From Candidatus Electrothrix scaldis (lineage in GTDB: Bacteria; Desulfobacterota; Desulfobulbia; Desulfobulbales; Desulfobulbaceae), in the NCBI GenBank assembly GCA_033584155.1, contig CP138355.1:3171826-3235825 (forward strand): a DNA stretch of 64,000 nt, read 5' to 3'. Numbering within the stretch: position 1 is the stretch's first letter; the number at the start of each line of letters is the position of its first letter. The translations under genes were made by a program, and so were the position numbers. Below are positions 9,282 to 18,183 of the stretch, in pieces. The notes beneath the pieces are model-generated. The model did no database searches. It worked only from the letters and a program-made list of their open reading frames with translations, and was not told the DNA's origin.

Positions 9282-10612
9282 TAGTTGTCTCCTGATGGGG
9301 CAACAGGTGGAGGAGTTTTTTTTGTATCTTTACCAAGCTTCATAAAAAAGGCTTTAAGAAGAAAGCGTAACCTCAACGACCAAGGGCGCTTTTGCACTGG
9401 CATCATATAGATTTTCTCTAAACAATTTCTAACGAGTAATTCAGTTTCAAGACTTCTTGCATAAAGTTTCTTCGTAACGCCTGCTATGTGCTTTTTAATC
9501 TCTTCTCGTTGTCCCCAAGTTTCTTCAAGAGTAAATCGTAACCTCCCTAGCGTACAATTCTGGGTGGATGCAGCTGCTTTCATATCAAAGAAGGAAAGAA
9601 ATGTATCTGTCTTATCACACCGACTGATACCGATAAAAGGAGTTGTTGCCATGGCACTAAAAATAAGTTGATGCATGCGGCTTGAAATCATAAGCTCTAA
9701 GTGTGCAATCAGTGCAATCATGACCTTAGGCTCCAGTTCTTTTTCTATAATCATAGCCTTTTTTCGATATTTCATTAATGCATGAGTTTTTTTCATTACA
9801 ACCAAATCTTTTCCAGACTCAGTATTACTTGGTAAAAAGAGGACATGCGCTCCGAATTTTTCAATTACAAAATCTGCAATCATAGCCCATTGTTTTGGGT
9901 GATTATGCTGCTCACAATCAGGCTCATTTGATATACCTATTGCAACAACAGATAAACCGCCTGTCAACCAAGGGACATAACGCAACGCTCTTTTTTGCTC
10001 AATCTCCCAGCCTTTCACGTTAAATGCTGGATCAACAGTGCAAATAATTTGTTGTTTCTTACAGCCAGCACTTATTAACCGTTGTCTACTATCAGGGTCA
10101 CGGGTCAGAAAAAGATCGAATTCCCTGCTTAGAAAAACGAGTTTTTCTAAGGTAGAATTAGGATTCCCGGAATTCATTCCTCCCGGAAAATATATAAGAC
10201 GTTTATTTGCAGCAAGCCCAAAGGAAGATAGTCGGATAACCGTGGCAGGTGAATCGGATAAAATAGTAGCACCCGCGCAAATAATAATATCATGACGAAA
10301 AACAGCGTAGGCATGAAGAACATTCTCCAGCATACGACTCATTAGCCTGAAAGCCCTTTTATACCCACCTGTCTTCCTAGTTGTATACAATCGAAATCGA
10401 AAGGTTTTTACACAAAGTAGGTTACTAGTTGATCCATCTGGATTATCTGTTAGTACTGTAATTATGCAATTAGGAGCTATATTGCGTAGTACCGTAACAA
10501 TCCCTGCTAAGATAGCCTCGTCACCAATATTTTGATGACCGAAATGAACGCCGCCGATAAGAAAACGAACAGGCTGCTTAGGGGGAAAAAAATTATTATT
10601 TCTTGCTGCCAA
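9281..10612 (-). CDS. Polysaccharide pyruvyl transferase family protein (CsaB/WcaK-like)
   Basis: After the N-terminus the protein has FLIGGVHFGHQNIGDEAIL, the start signature of the family, then two Rossmann-like halves with FLTRDPDSRQRL and SSRMHQLIFSAMATTPFIGI (the conserved R-H pair). Members transfer pyruvate from PEP to a sugar to give a ketal; some relatives do other chemistry. The open frame extends upstream to an ATG at 10777, but that would overlap the preceding gene by about 180 bp with an unlikely Cys/Phe-rich leader. I place the start at TTG 10612, which has AAGGG 8 bases before it inside the end of the upstream gene. A second ATG at 10669 is the alternative. Confidence 0.82.
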   Translation of the reverse strand: MAARNNNFFPPKQPVRFLIGGVHFGHQNIGDEAILAGIVTVLRNIAPNCIITVLTDNPDGSTSNLLCVKTFRFRLYTTRKTGGYKRAFRLMSRMLENVLHAYAVFRHDIIICAGATILSDSPATVIRLSSFGLAANKRLIYFPGGMNSGNPNSTLEKLVFLSREFDLFLTRDPDSRQRLISAGCKKQQIICTVDPAFNVKGWEIEQKRALRYVPWLTGGLSVVAIGISNEPDCEQHNHPKQWAMIADFVIEKFGAHVLFLPSNTESGKDLVVMKKTHALMKYRKKAMIIEKELEPKVMIALIAHLELMISSRMHQLIFSAMATTPFIGISRCDKTDTFLSFFDMKAAASTQNCTLGRLRFTLEETWGQREEIKKHIAGVTKKLYARSLETELLVRNCLEKIYMMPVQKRPWSLRLRFLLKAFFMKLGKDTKKTPPPVAPSGDN

Positions 10613-11912
10613 ATTGAATGCCCTTACGAAAAATCTTTTGAAACGTGGAAAGAACTGATGCCGGCACATAGCGCAAAAGACCACTACGACTAAACATAAG
10701 GCTGCATTGCGAGTTAAAAATAATAATAACACCAGCAACCAATTGCTTATATTGCAAAGCACTCTTGCTTTTTTCACGCAGGTTCAGTGGAACAGGAGAA
10801 TGAAACAAAGAAAATATTTTGACAATGGCAGGATGCAATTTTTCTTGAAATCGCACAATTGAAGGTTGAGTTAGCAGCAGATCTTCTATTTTAATTTCCG
10901 TGAGCGATATACTTTGTTCTAACGATCCCTTATCGACTACCTGTTGGCCTATTTGACTCCTGATTATCACAACCGAGCCGCCAAGTTCTTTGTTGCCTGT
11001 AAAAATATTCCATGCATCACCACAAGAAATATCGGAATACTCAGCAAAACCATCGTTACAAAGGAGGCAACGTCTAGGACAAAGAAAAAAGGTGCTCCAA
11101 CACTGTGAAATAATACTGTTCCCCCCAAACTGCATCCACTTTTTCCCAAAATCACCTTGGTATTCAAAACCAAATTTTTCCCAAGGACCGCTCCTGTAAC
11201 ACACATTTTTAACGGATTTGGGAATAATTTTTAAACCCTTAATAGCAACTAATTCCCCAAGATGGCTGCTTGAACCACGGCCACAAAAAAGACCTATTCT
11301 AATAAAAAGCTTGTCTCTAACTCTCCGGTTAATTTGTGTTAACTTTTCAAGACTGGCAAGATGACAGGGCAACCCTACAATAGCATAATTCCCTGGGGGC
11401 GCCTGCAGTAATTCTTTTAGCCCCTGACTGAAATCAACCTGTGTATATCTTGATTTCTGGCTGGCAAGTAATTCTTGCTGAGAAGTTGCTAAGGTAGTTT
11501 TACTACTAAACGGATTTTCTGGATCCGTCACGGTAACGATCGCTCCACGAATATCTCCCCGTTTCAGGAGGTGGATTAACAAAGATGTAACAACTCCACC
11601 TGACGCGCCTCTGGCCCTGACAGTCTTTTCTTGAGCATATCCTATATAGATTTTATGCCAGGGCCCAATTGCCGAATTTCTGTTAGGGCAATTTACCGCA
11701 TCGTTGTCGTCAGGGAGTTTGTACCCACCGCAAACCTTTATGCACAAACCACAGTTCCTGCACTGATTATTTGCTTTCAGTATAGGCCGCATAATGCCCG
11801 CTGATGACAGACGCATCTCCAACGCATCTCCAGGGCAAGCCGCAACACAGATTCCACATGCTGTACATAATTTTTTATATTTCTTTATTGTAATTGTCTT
11901 TTCTTTTATCAT
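10596..11912 (-). CDS. Ferredoxin-FrhB fusion: coenzyme F420 hydrogenase/dehydrogenase beta-subunit family protein
   Basis: A 438-aa protein. The N-terminus has two 4Fe-4S motifs: C16-C19-C22-C26 (CTACGICVAAC) and C51-C54-C57-C61 (CRNCGLCIKVC). The FrhB N- and C-terminal domains follow, with SGGVVTSLLIHLL near 103, GLPCHLASL near 180 and an additional Cys cluster CPRRCLLC near 290 followed by SDISCGDAW. FrhB-like proteins bind flavin and pass electrons. In polysaccharide clusters this family very often sits beside pyruvyl-transferase-like proteins, as here, where the two genes overlap by about 17 bp. A redox step on a sugar or a carrier is therefore likely, but the substrate is unknown. Confidence 0.88.
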   Translation of the reverse strand: MIKEKTITIKKYKKLCTACGICVAACPGDALEMRLSSAGIMRPILKANNQCRNCGLCIKVCGGYKLPDDNDAVNCPNRNSAIGPWHKIYIGYAQEKTVRARGASGGVVTSLLIHLLKRGDIRGAIVTVTDPENPFSSKTTLATSQQELLASQKSRYTQVDFSQGLKELLQAPPGNYAIVGLPCHLASLEKLTQINRRVRDKLFIRIGLFCGRGSSSHLGELVAIKGLKIIPKSVKNVCYRSGPWEKFGFEYQGDFGKKWMQFGGNSIISQCWSTFFLCPRRCLLCNDGFAEYSDISCGDAWNIFTGNKELGGSVVIIRSQIGQQVVDKGSLEQSISLTEIKIEDLLLTQPSIVRFQEKLHPAIVKIFSLFHSPVPLNLREKSKSALQYKQLVAGVIIIFNSQCSLMFSRSGLLRYVPASVLSTFQKIFRKGIQFGSKK

Positions 11913-11920
11913 GCAATCGT

Positions 11921-13354
11921 TTAGTGCAGAATAGGAGGATGCTTTTTAAACCAGAGGAACGTCAATAGCCAAACTAGTATAGCGTTTAAAAAAAAGAAAG
12001 TAAGTTTTGTTACCCAAGGTAAATAAAAAAGGTTTGCCGTGAAGACAGCAGCCACAATCGTTAAAGTTGATGGCAAAAGAAGGTGAAAAAGACCGGCAGA
12101 AGTAATTAATCTTTTGTAACCGGCATAAGGATAATAGAGAATGACCAATGTACCCCACATAATACAAACAGTATAGCTTGCCCCCAGAAAACCGTAAGGT
12201 TTGATAATAAATATACTGGTAAGAAAGACAACAGCAACAACGCAGAGCTGCAGGAGTATTTTTATTCGCATCCTGCCAGCTGCCGTCAGACTGCACCCGG
12301 CAGCCAATATCCCCATATTCAACATAACTGCCCATGACATTATGCGTACCGCCTGAATTGCAGGACGATATTCATCTCCTTGCAAGAATAAAATGAGTGG
12401 CTCAGCACTAACATAAAGAGATGATGATACTACAACTCCAAGAGAAAAGAAAAAAAGTTGCATTCTGCCGCAGATCTCTACAAAGTCTTTCCGATTCGAT
12501 CTATATAACCGAAAGAGGGAGGGGAGAAACGCATTATTACTCGCTGCGGCAGCTGTCAAAAACAGCAGTTCAATCAACCGATAAGCTACGGCGAAATACC
12601 CCACTTCTTCGATTGAGCCAAAATGAGCAAGAGCAAGAACAGGCAGTTGTGTATATGTTGTATACATGACACCTGACAGCCCAAAAACAAAAGAACTAAA
12701 AAATTGGGGGGCTATTTGACTCAGATCGAAACGGACTCGAAGAGACCCAGTGGAATAGAAATAAACAACAATGAAAAAAAAACAATTCAATACGGCCTGG
12801 AACCAAACAAATGTCTTGAGACCCGAGCCCTTTACAGCCAGAGCTATAAAACCTGTTAGAAATAATAAATTTTTTCCGATTTGCAGTACAGCTATTTGTG
12901 CCTGTTGTCCCCTAACTTGCAGAACCGCAAAAAAAGGTTCAATAAAAAATAATATAAAGGCAATTATCACCAGAGGAACTGTTAGCGATTGGTGGACGCT
13001 GTTGAATTCCACAACTGCAGTGTAGTAAAGGGTGGCAAAAAGCAAAGCGATTATCCCAATCACAATCTTAGCAAGAAGAGTATTTCCCAAAAGAATAGGC
13101 AGGTATTCATAATTACGAGCCCCATCCCTTTTAATGCCGGTTGTCATTCCTGTCTCACTTAAGGCTAACGTAACGCGGATAACTGCCCAGAGTGAAGCAT
13201 ATATTCCAAAATTAGCAGGTCCTACGACTCGAGACATTATTATTACAGCACACGCACTGAGCACACGAGACAGGAGTACACCGACGGATGCGTAGGAGCT
13301 TTTTTTAAGCAAGGTATGAAACTGTCCTTTACTCATCAGAAAGGCTCTGTCCAA
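11921..13354 (-). CDS. Polysaccharide flippase, Wzx/MATE-like
   Basis: A 477-aa protein with about 12-14 hydrophobic segments across its whole length, starting with YASVGVLLSRVLSACAVIIMSRVVGPANFG, the N-terminal signature of oligosaccharide-lipid flippases (PST/MVF superfamily). It should move the lipid-linked repeat unit across the inner membrane. It overlaps the end of the polymerase gene by 19 bp and ends 8 bp before the FrhB-like gene, so it belongs to the same operon. Confidence 0.9.
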   Translation of the reverse strand: MDRAFLMSKGQFHTLLKKSSYASVGVLLSRVLSACAVIIMSRVVGPANFGIYASLWAVIRVTLALSETGMTTGIKRDGARNYEYLPILLGNTLLAKIVIGIIALLFATLYYTAVVEFNSVHQSLTVPLVIIAFILFFIEPFFAVLQVRGQQAQIAVLQIGKNLLFLTGFIALAVKGSGLKTFVWFQAVLNCFFFIVVYFYSTGSLRVRFDLSQIAPQFFSSFVFGLSGVMYTTYTQLPVLALAHFGSIEEVGYFAVAYRLIELLFLTAAAASNNAFLPSLFRLYRSNRKDFVEICGRMQLFFFSLGVVVSSSLYVSAEPLILFLQGDEYRPAIQAVRIMSWAVMLNMGILAAGCSLTAAGRMRIKILLQLCVVAVVFLTSIFIIKPYGFLGASYTVCIMWGTLVILYYPYAGYKRLITSAGLFHLLLPSTLTIVAAVFTANLFYLPWVTKLTFFFLNAILVWLLTFLWFKKHPPILH

Positions 13355-14805
13355 TAGGCCCTGTTATATTTTTGTGCTATCAGATAATTATAGGCGACTA
13401 TTGTTCCGGCAAGAATTGCAAAAAAAGGCAAGTGAATAAAAGATGACCTATGCCCCCAACCGACCAGGCCTTGAAGCCAGCTGCAAGCAATACCTATACC
13501 CAGCGACTGCAGAATTGCCGCATCCATATCGTCATGCACTCTTTTTGCGATGTTACGTGCTAATACGACAACACTTACCAGCAAGCCAATAAAACAGCCC
13601 CCCCCTACTACTCCTAGCTCAGCAAAATTAAGGAGAAAAACATTGTGAACCGGAAATGGGTACGACTCTACTATACCATAAAAATCATACTGAGACGCTA
13701 TGTGGAGATAGTTATTAAGACCAACGCCGAGTGGGTGCGACTTAATAACTTCCAGTGCCGTCAACCACATGGGAAGCCTTGATCCTGAAGAAAAATTATC
13801 GTATGTCATCCGGACGATTATTCGTTCCCCGCCAGTAATCCATGCCACAAAAAAAACAATGACACATAAATATAGTTGCAATAAAATTTTTTTTCTGCCC
13901 TTAGCAGTTCTTAGGGATAATAAAAATGTCAGAGTAATTCCCAGCGCGGAGGTTGCTAATCCAATACGACTCACCACTACCACAGAGCTTATAATAATAA
14001 TAAGCAGAGCCAACGTAAAAAAAATTTTCATAAAGGGACGTGAATCATGTTGTTGCAAAGTCAAACAGACCGGCAGGACTAAAGCAGATATTTTAGCAAA
14101 ATTTGAGGAGTGTCCCAATGTGCCACTGGGACGAAATAATAAGCCATCAGAGGTTATATCAAGATTACGAGCTCCACCGGGAAGACGAAGAAGTTGTTCC
14201 CCTGTTGAATATTGGGCCAATATCAACAATGCTTGCAGAAAAACGGCTCCGATTAAGCATGCAGCAATAAAGGCAAGGTCTTTTTCTGAGTTAATAAGAT
14301 ACGGAATGGTCAGAAAGATAAGCAGTATCCGTATAATTTTAATAAGCTCAATGAGAACAATCAGTCTATCAACGGCAAAAATCATACTGAACAGAGCAAA
14401 GGCAAGCCATATAAGAAAAAAGTTCAAAACTATCCTGGATGATTTAGAGATTATACGAGAATAATTCGTACGACCGATTAAATTATTTAAAAAAATATAA
14501 CACCAACAAAAAAATAACAGCAGGTCCGAGAACCAAAATTTAATGGCCAGTGGAAATATAAAAGAATAATCCTGAAGAAGTGCAACGCTAGGATTTAAAG
14601 GGATAGATAATAGTAATAATGCGAGAAGAGTTTTTCGCGGCGAACGTACAAGTGGAATGAGTAAAATCGGGAGAAGTATTATTCCAACTATAATTGCTTG
14701 ATAAAAATAAAATCGTTTTAACAGCGAAAAAAGAAATGGAACAAAAAGTACGATTGTAAATAGGGAAGAAAATATTACGATTTTAAATTTACGATGCTGA
14801 ATCAT
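13336..14805 (-). CDS. O-antigen ligase/polymerase family membrane protein (Wzy-like)
   Basis: A 489-aa protein with about 11-12 hydrophobic segments and a large periplasmic loop near residues 330-410. The loop region carries SGSRLPMWLTALEVIKSHPLGVGLNNY and then VHNVFLLNFAELGVVG, typical of the Wzy_C/WaaL-type domain. It probably polymerises repeat units at the outer face of the inner membrane. The start lies 2 bp after the stop of the glycosidase gene, and the 3' end overlaps the flippase gene, so translation is likely coupled. Confidence 0.9.
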   Translation of the reverse strand: MIQHRKFKIVIFSSLFTIVLFVPFLFSLLKRFYFYQAIIVGIILLPILLIPLVRSPRKTLLALLLLSIPLNPSVALLQDYSFIFPLAIKFWFSDLLLFFCWCYIFLNNLIGRTNYSRIISKSSRIVLNFFLIWLAFALFSMIFAVDRLIVLIELIKIIRILLIFLTIPYLINSEKDLAFIAACLIGAVFLQALLILAQYSTGEQLLRLPGGARNLDITSDGLLFRPSGTLGHSSNFAKISALVLPVCLTLQQHDSRPFMKIFFTLALLIIIISSVVVVSRIGLATSALGITLTFLLSLRTAKGRKKILLQLYLCVIVFFVAWITGGERIIVRMTYDNFSSGSRLPMWLTALEVIKSHPLGVGLNNYLHIASQYDFYGIVESYPFPVHNVFLLNFAELGVVGGGCFIGLLVSVVVLARNIAKRVHDDMDAAILQSLGIGIACSWLQGLVGWGHRSSFIHLPFFAILAGTIVAYNYLIAQKYNRAYWTEPF

Positions 14806-14807
14806 TT

Positions 14808-16415
14808 TTAAATTGCTTCACGTTTGTTACAATTTACAAGTTTTATAAAAACAATGCTTTTAGCAGGCATTGTATAATTAGTAAAATCAGTTTTTAAATT
14901 GAGGTGTTCTATTTTCGAATAAATACTTCTATCAGACAACCTATTGTAACTCTCTATTGAATTTGCAGACAAGGTTGTAATTTCAGCGATAGAATACTTA
15001 TTATTAAATTGAAACTCTATCATCCGACTATTTTCTGCTTCACGATTCACCATAATCAGATGGATGCCATCTACAGAAGTCATTGCTGTTACAGTAAATG
15101 TTAAAGTCTTTTTACTAATATCAGTACCTATTCCACGTACTGATGAATAAACAACGTCGTCCCCTATAGCATTATCGAAAAGCAAAAAAAGGTCAAAGAT
15201 GCCTGTACGATAAAGTTTATTGTCTTTTCCAGCAAAAAATATCCCCCAAGGACCTGCTGAAAAGCTGTGATAAGCAGCAGCTTCAACTTCATCACGCTGC
15301 AGTAAGCGATTTATAAATTGAGCAGTTAAAAGACATCCGGCCAACGAATGGGTTTCATGCCAATTTTCTTTCCATTTTTTTTCCTTATTTTTTGGTGTTG
15401 TCGGCCATACAGCATGCTCAGAAATATAAATTTTAATATGGTTGTTCCCAGTGATGTTTAAAATATCATCTCTAATTACGTTGAGATATTTTTCAAATAC
15501 CGAGGAAGGAATATTGGGTCGATAGTATGCATGAAAGGCAATGTAATCAATTTCATCCCCCAGTTCCCTCAGGAGCGTCCGGTGCCACTTACGCCAGTCC
15601 CTAAATCGATAACGCTGTCCCATTGGAGCACTGGCAGCGTGAACCGCAATAGCAGCGTCAGAGTCTATGCTATGCACAGCTTTAATAACTTTTTTACACT
15701 CGAAGAGATATTTTTTTAGTGACCAGCCTGCTTTTCCTCCAGCCCAATCCATTTCATTACCTAGTTCCCAAATTTTTATCGGTACTGGATCAATCAAGCC
15801 AAACTCAATTCTTTTTTTTGCCCAATTTATTCCTCCATTGAAATTTATGAGACCATTACCGGTTAGAAATTCTACCAGGTCAGCATGGTCAGATGGGGTT
15901 TCAGTTTTGAGATTGAAGACCCAAGAAAATTCTGCTGTTGGATCTATAGCCCGCGTAGTTTCTATCCATTCTAATGGACCAAAATATTTTTTCTCGTTGG
16001 CGTCATAAGCCGCGAGTTGTTGGCGAACACGATTAGATTTCGGACCAATAGCTTGTTTCCAACGAAAAACTTGTGAAACAGAACCGGACATTCGGTTGAG
16101 TGGCATTGAAAGCCCGGAAAGGATGTCCGCTGCTTCTGGAAAAATTTGCATTTTTTTCTTATCCCAAATCAATTGCGCACTTTGAATCCAATTGTGATTA
16201 AATCCAAATAATTCCTTTGGCACCTTACGGATTATTTTGTTCTCATCAACAGTTACTGTTGTTGATAAGAATTGTTGGCTCCATGAAGCCCGGATGCTGA
16301 CCAGCGGCAAAAGAAATACCAGTAATATTTCGATAATGATAGCATATCTGAACAAATTAGGACCTGCTGAAAAGAGGGTGGTATTATGAATGGTAAATGT
16401 TGGTGAGTGAATCAC
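14808..16415 (-). CDS. Membrane-anchored clan GH-A glycoside hydrolase (arabinofuranosidase-like)
   Basis: A 535-aa protein with a hydrophobic N-terminal segment (residues about 22-45), read as a signal peptide or anchor. The body is a TIM-barrel glycosidase: WELGNE (216-221) supplies the acid/base Glu221, and IYISEH (329-334) supplies the probable nucleophile Glu333, with a C-terminal beta domain. GH51/GH39-like alpha-L-arabinofuranosidases look closest, but I cannot fix the family. As first gene of a Wzy-dependent operon it may trim or release the polymer in the periplasm. Two bases separate it from the wzy-like gene. Confidence 0.78.
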   Translation of the reverse strand: MIHSPTFTIHNTTLFSAGPNLFRYAIIIEILLVFLLPLVSIRASWSQQFLSTTVTVDENKIIRKVPKELFGFNHNWIQSAQLIWDKKKMQIFPEAADILSGLSMPLNRMSGSVSQVFRWKQAIGPKSNRVRQQLAAYDANEKKYFGPLEWIETTRAIDPTAEFSWVFNLKTETPSDHADLVEFLTGNGLINFNGGINWAKKRIEFGLIDPVPIKIWELGNEMDWAGGKAGWSLKKYLFECKKVIKAVHSIDSDAAIAVHAASAPMGQRYRFRDWRKWHRTLLRELGDEIDYIAFHAYYRPNIPSSVFEKYLNVIRDDILNITGNNHIKIYISEHAVWPTTPKNKEKKWKENWHETHSLAGCLLTAQFINRLLQRDEVEAAAYHSFSAGPWGIFFAGKDNKLYRTGIFDLFLLFDNAIGDDVVYSSVRGIGTDISKKTLTFTVTAMTSVDGIHLIMVNREAENSRMIEFQFNNKYSIAEITTLSANSIESYNRLSDRSIYSKIEHLNLKTDFTNYTMPAKSIVFIKLVNCNKREAI

Positions 16416-16472
16416 TCCAAAGCTTTCACTATTGGATGGTTGAGTTGTAATGATAATAGATTATTCAATATT

Positions 16473-16512
16473 AAAAAGGCCCTCTATTGATTAACTAATA
16501 GAGGGCCTTTTT
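16473..16512. terminator. Bidirectional rho-independent terminator
   Basis: A 16-bp perfect stem, AAAAAGGCCCTCTATT (16473-16488) and its complement (16497-16512), with an 8-base loop. The A/T runs make it a terminator on both strands. It ends the small secreted protein gene upstream and insulates it from the polysaccharide operon, whose promoter must lie in 16416-16472. Confidence 0.9.
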
Positions 16513-16553
16513 CAGTTATTACTGACCTGAAAAGTCAAAATAAAATTAAAAGG

Positions 16554-16892
16554 TTACGGAGCAGATAGCGGGCTTATCATTTCAATTTTTCCATAATTCG
16601 CTGGTGTGTTGACGACCAATTCAGCACCGTTCCCGGAAGCGATGGCAGTTAATGCTGCTGCATATAACGCATCAGCACTATCACCGTTGCTGATGAAAAA
16701 TTTAAGCTCGCCTGACCACGTACCTTCACAGGTAGCAAAAACAATATAACTAATAGTTGCAGGAAGATATGGATACACCCCTGCTTTAGTTATCGTTGCG
16801 TTACTACATTTAGTACCCGCGTTAGCTGTACCTGCTATCAATACTGCCGATAAAATGCTTGCTACAATTAATCTCATGAATAAATTCAACAT
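16554..16892 (-). CDS. Small secreted protein of unknown function
   Basis: A 112-aa protein with a clear signal peptide: MLNLFMRL, then a hydrophobic core, and a probable cleavage after TANA (residues 22-25). The mature part has two cysteines (C29 and C54), which could form a disulfide, and a stretch of alternating hydrophobic residues (YLPATISYIVFATCEGTWSG) suggesting a small beta-sheet domain. It is followed by the strong terminator at 16473-16512 and so forms a single-gene unit. I do not recognise the family. Confidence 0.75.
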   Translation of the reverse strand: MLNLFMRLIVASILSAVLIAGTANAGTKCSNATITKAGVYPYLPATISYIVFATCEGTWSGELKFFISNGDSADALYAAALTAIASGNGAELVVNTPANYGKIEMISPLSAP

Positions 16893-17032
16893 TTTTCCCT
16901 CCTACTTTCGTGAGTTGTAAAAACCACAGGTGAAACCGGTGGCTTAACTTGTGAACGCCAAAGGCTATATAAATTAGAAAGTTTATACACTGCCCTCTTC
17001 CTCTTGTTTTCGAACAGTTCAAGCATCATATT

Positions 17033-17119
17033 TCATGCGTGCCCCTCCTTTTCCTGCTGTCCAATATACTTCCGAATCACGGCGTCATCAATACCAATAG
17101 CGCTTACAAAAAAAAATTC
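17033..17119 (-). pseudogene. IS200/IS605-type transposase (TnpA) C-terminal remnant
   Basis: Read on the minus strand, this stretch translates as FFFVSAIGIDDAVIRKYIGQ followed by QEKEGHA and a stop. This matches the typical C-terminus of single-domain Y1 transposases of the IS200/IS605 group (a YFVSTVG...IRKYI...QE pattern). The rest of the gene is absent upstream of about 17120. A good Shine-Dalgarno-like GGAGG and an ATG follow the stop but lead only to five codons. Confidence 0.6.
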
Positions 17120-17216
17120 GTTCTAACAGTCTGTTCTGTATAGTTTCTCAATTTGCTCAAAAAATTGCTACCTGGAAATTTCTGATACAGAAAACCTCAG
17201 AAGTATCAGATATAAG

Positions 17217-17239
17217 AAACTGATATCTCATATCAGTTT
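17217..17239. repeat. 10-bp perfect hairpin downstream of the STN-domain gene
   Basis: AAACTGATAT (17217-17226) pairs with ATATCAGTTT (17230-17239) around a 3-base loop, 15 bp past the stop of the gene at 17255. It may act as a weak terminator or 3' stabiliser for that minus-strand transcript. The rest of 16893-17254 holds only this and the transposase remnant. Confidence 0.55.
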
Positions 17240-17254
17240 AAGAGTTCCCATAGA

Positions 17255-18073
17255 TTACATCATTTGCTTCCGAACCAATCCCTGGAGCTCTCTTCTTGTT
17301 TTATCTTCATCTATCAGTTGCTCGTTATTCCTTAGAGCTTTTTGGAATTGTTGCTCCTGCTGTTGAACGATTTTTTTTAATTGAGCACGCGTCATACCGT
17401 CTTCCAGTGCCTCGTTATCATCTTTCAGACTCATCTTGAACTGTCGATCCTGTTTTTGAACGATTTTTTTTAATTGAGCACGCGTCATACCGTCTTCCAG
17501 TGCCTCGTTATCATCTTTCAGACTCATCTTGAACTGTCGATCCTGTTTTTGAACGATTTTTTTTAATTGAGCACGCGTCATACCGTCTTCCACTACCTCA
17601 TTCTCATCAGCAATTCGCGCCTTATACTCTTTATACTGCTGTTTGTGCATTTTTTCAAGTTCAGCCAAAGTCATTCCATCAGAAGAGTTATCCGAACTCT
17701 GTCCTAATGCTGCTTCATCTGCCGAGGCCAAAACAAACTGTTTAGCTCCAAATGTCTTAACTGTTATTTTCTTTTCATTTTTAAAAACCTGTATGCTCTT
17801 ATTTTTTTCATTAAACAATCTATTAATCGCTTCAGAAAATTTAATATTTTTATAGTAACCTGTAACCTTTTCACTTGCCAATTTTTCATCAAACAATATT
17901 GCTACTCCAGTTTGCTGAGAAATTTCCCCTAACACTTTGCTCATAGCTTCATTTTGAAAGCGTATGTTCACCTTTTCATCTAACCAACCCGCTGTGCCAG
18001 CTCCAAGAGCAAGTGAAGTAATTAATAAACCAAAAAATACAACACCCAACGTAGTTATTTTACTCGCGCTCAT
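17255..18073 (-). CDS. Secreted STN-domain protein with 31-residue coiled-coil-like repeats
   Basis: A 272-aa protein. Residues 1-25 form a signal peptide (cleavage near ALGAG). Residues 33-108 resemble the secretin/TonB short N-terminal (STN) domain: VNIRFQNEAMSKVLGEISQQ, then GVAILFDEKL and KFSEAINRLF. From residue 132 there are four 31-residue units starting DGMT (132, 163, 194, 225) and a degenerate fifth at 257; each is a charged Lys/Gln-rich helix with consensus DGMTRAQLKKIVQKQDRQF. Units two and three are encoded by identical DNA. It is not a secretin: the beta-barrel domain is missing. Function unknown; a periplasmic adaptor or structural protein is possible. Confidence 0.75.
   Translation of the reverse strand: MSASKITTLGVVFFGLLITSLALGAGTAGWLDEKVNIRFQNEAMSKVLGEISQQTGVAILFDEKLASEKVTGYYKNIKFSEAINRLFNEKNKSIQVFKNEKKITVKTFGAKQFVLASADEAALGQSSDNSSDGMTLAELEKMHKQQYKEYKARIADENEVVEDGMTRAQLKKIVQKQDRQFKMSLKDDNEALEDGMTRAQLKKIVQKQDRQFKMSLKDDNEALEDGMTRAQLKKIVQQQEQQFQKALRNNEQLIDEDKTRRELQGLVRKQMM
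17365..17592. repeat. 93-bp perfect tandem repeats inside the STN-domain gene
   Basis: Two full 93-bp copies (17365-17457 and 17458-17550) are identical, and the first 42 bp of a third copy (17551-17592) also match before divergence. The period equals 31 codons, so copy-number change keeps the frame. Confidence 0.9.
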
Positions 18074-18183
18074 ATAAAAAAATAAAATTCATATATTATT
18101 CTTTAGTATCTCACTAATAAAAGTAAACTATGGTACAAAGATCTCGTCAAGGAAAAAACTCAAAAAACTGAAAAAAATCAACG

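Noticed and set aside
13769-14464. A 231-codon open frame antisense to the wzy-like gene
   Set aside because: It has no recognisable domain, is rich in Arg/Lys/Ile as expected of an antisense shadow of a membrane protein, and the opposite strand carries a clear Wzy-type protein.
17365-17592. CRISPR-like array
   Set aside because: The 93-bp units are directly adjacent with no spacers and lie within a coding frame with a 31-codon period.
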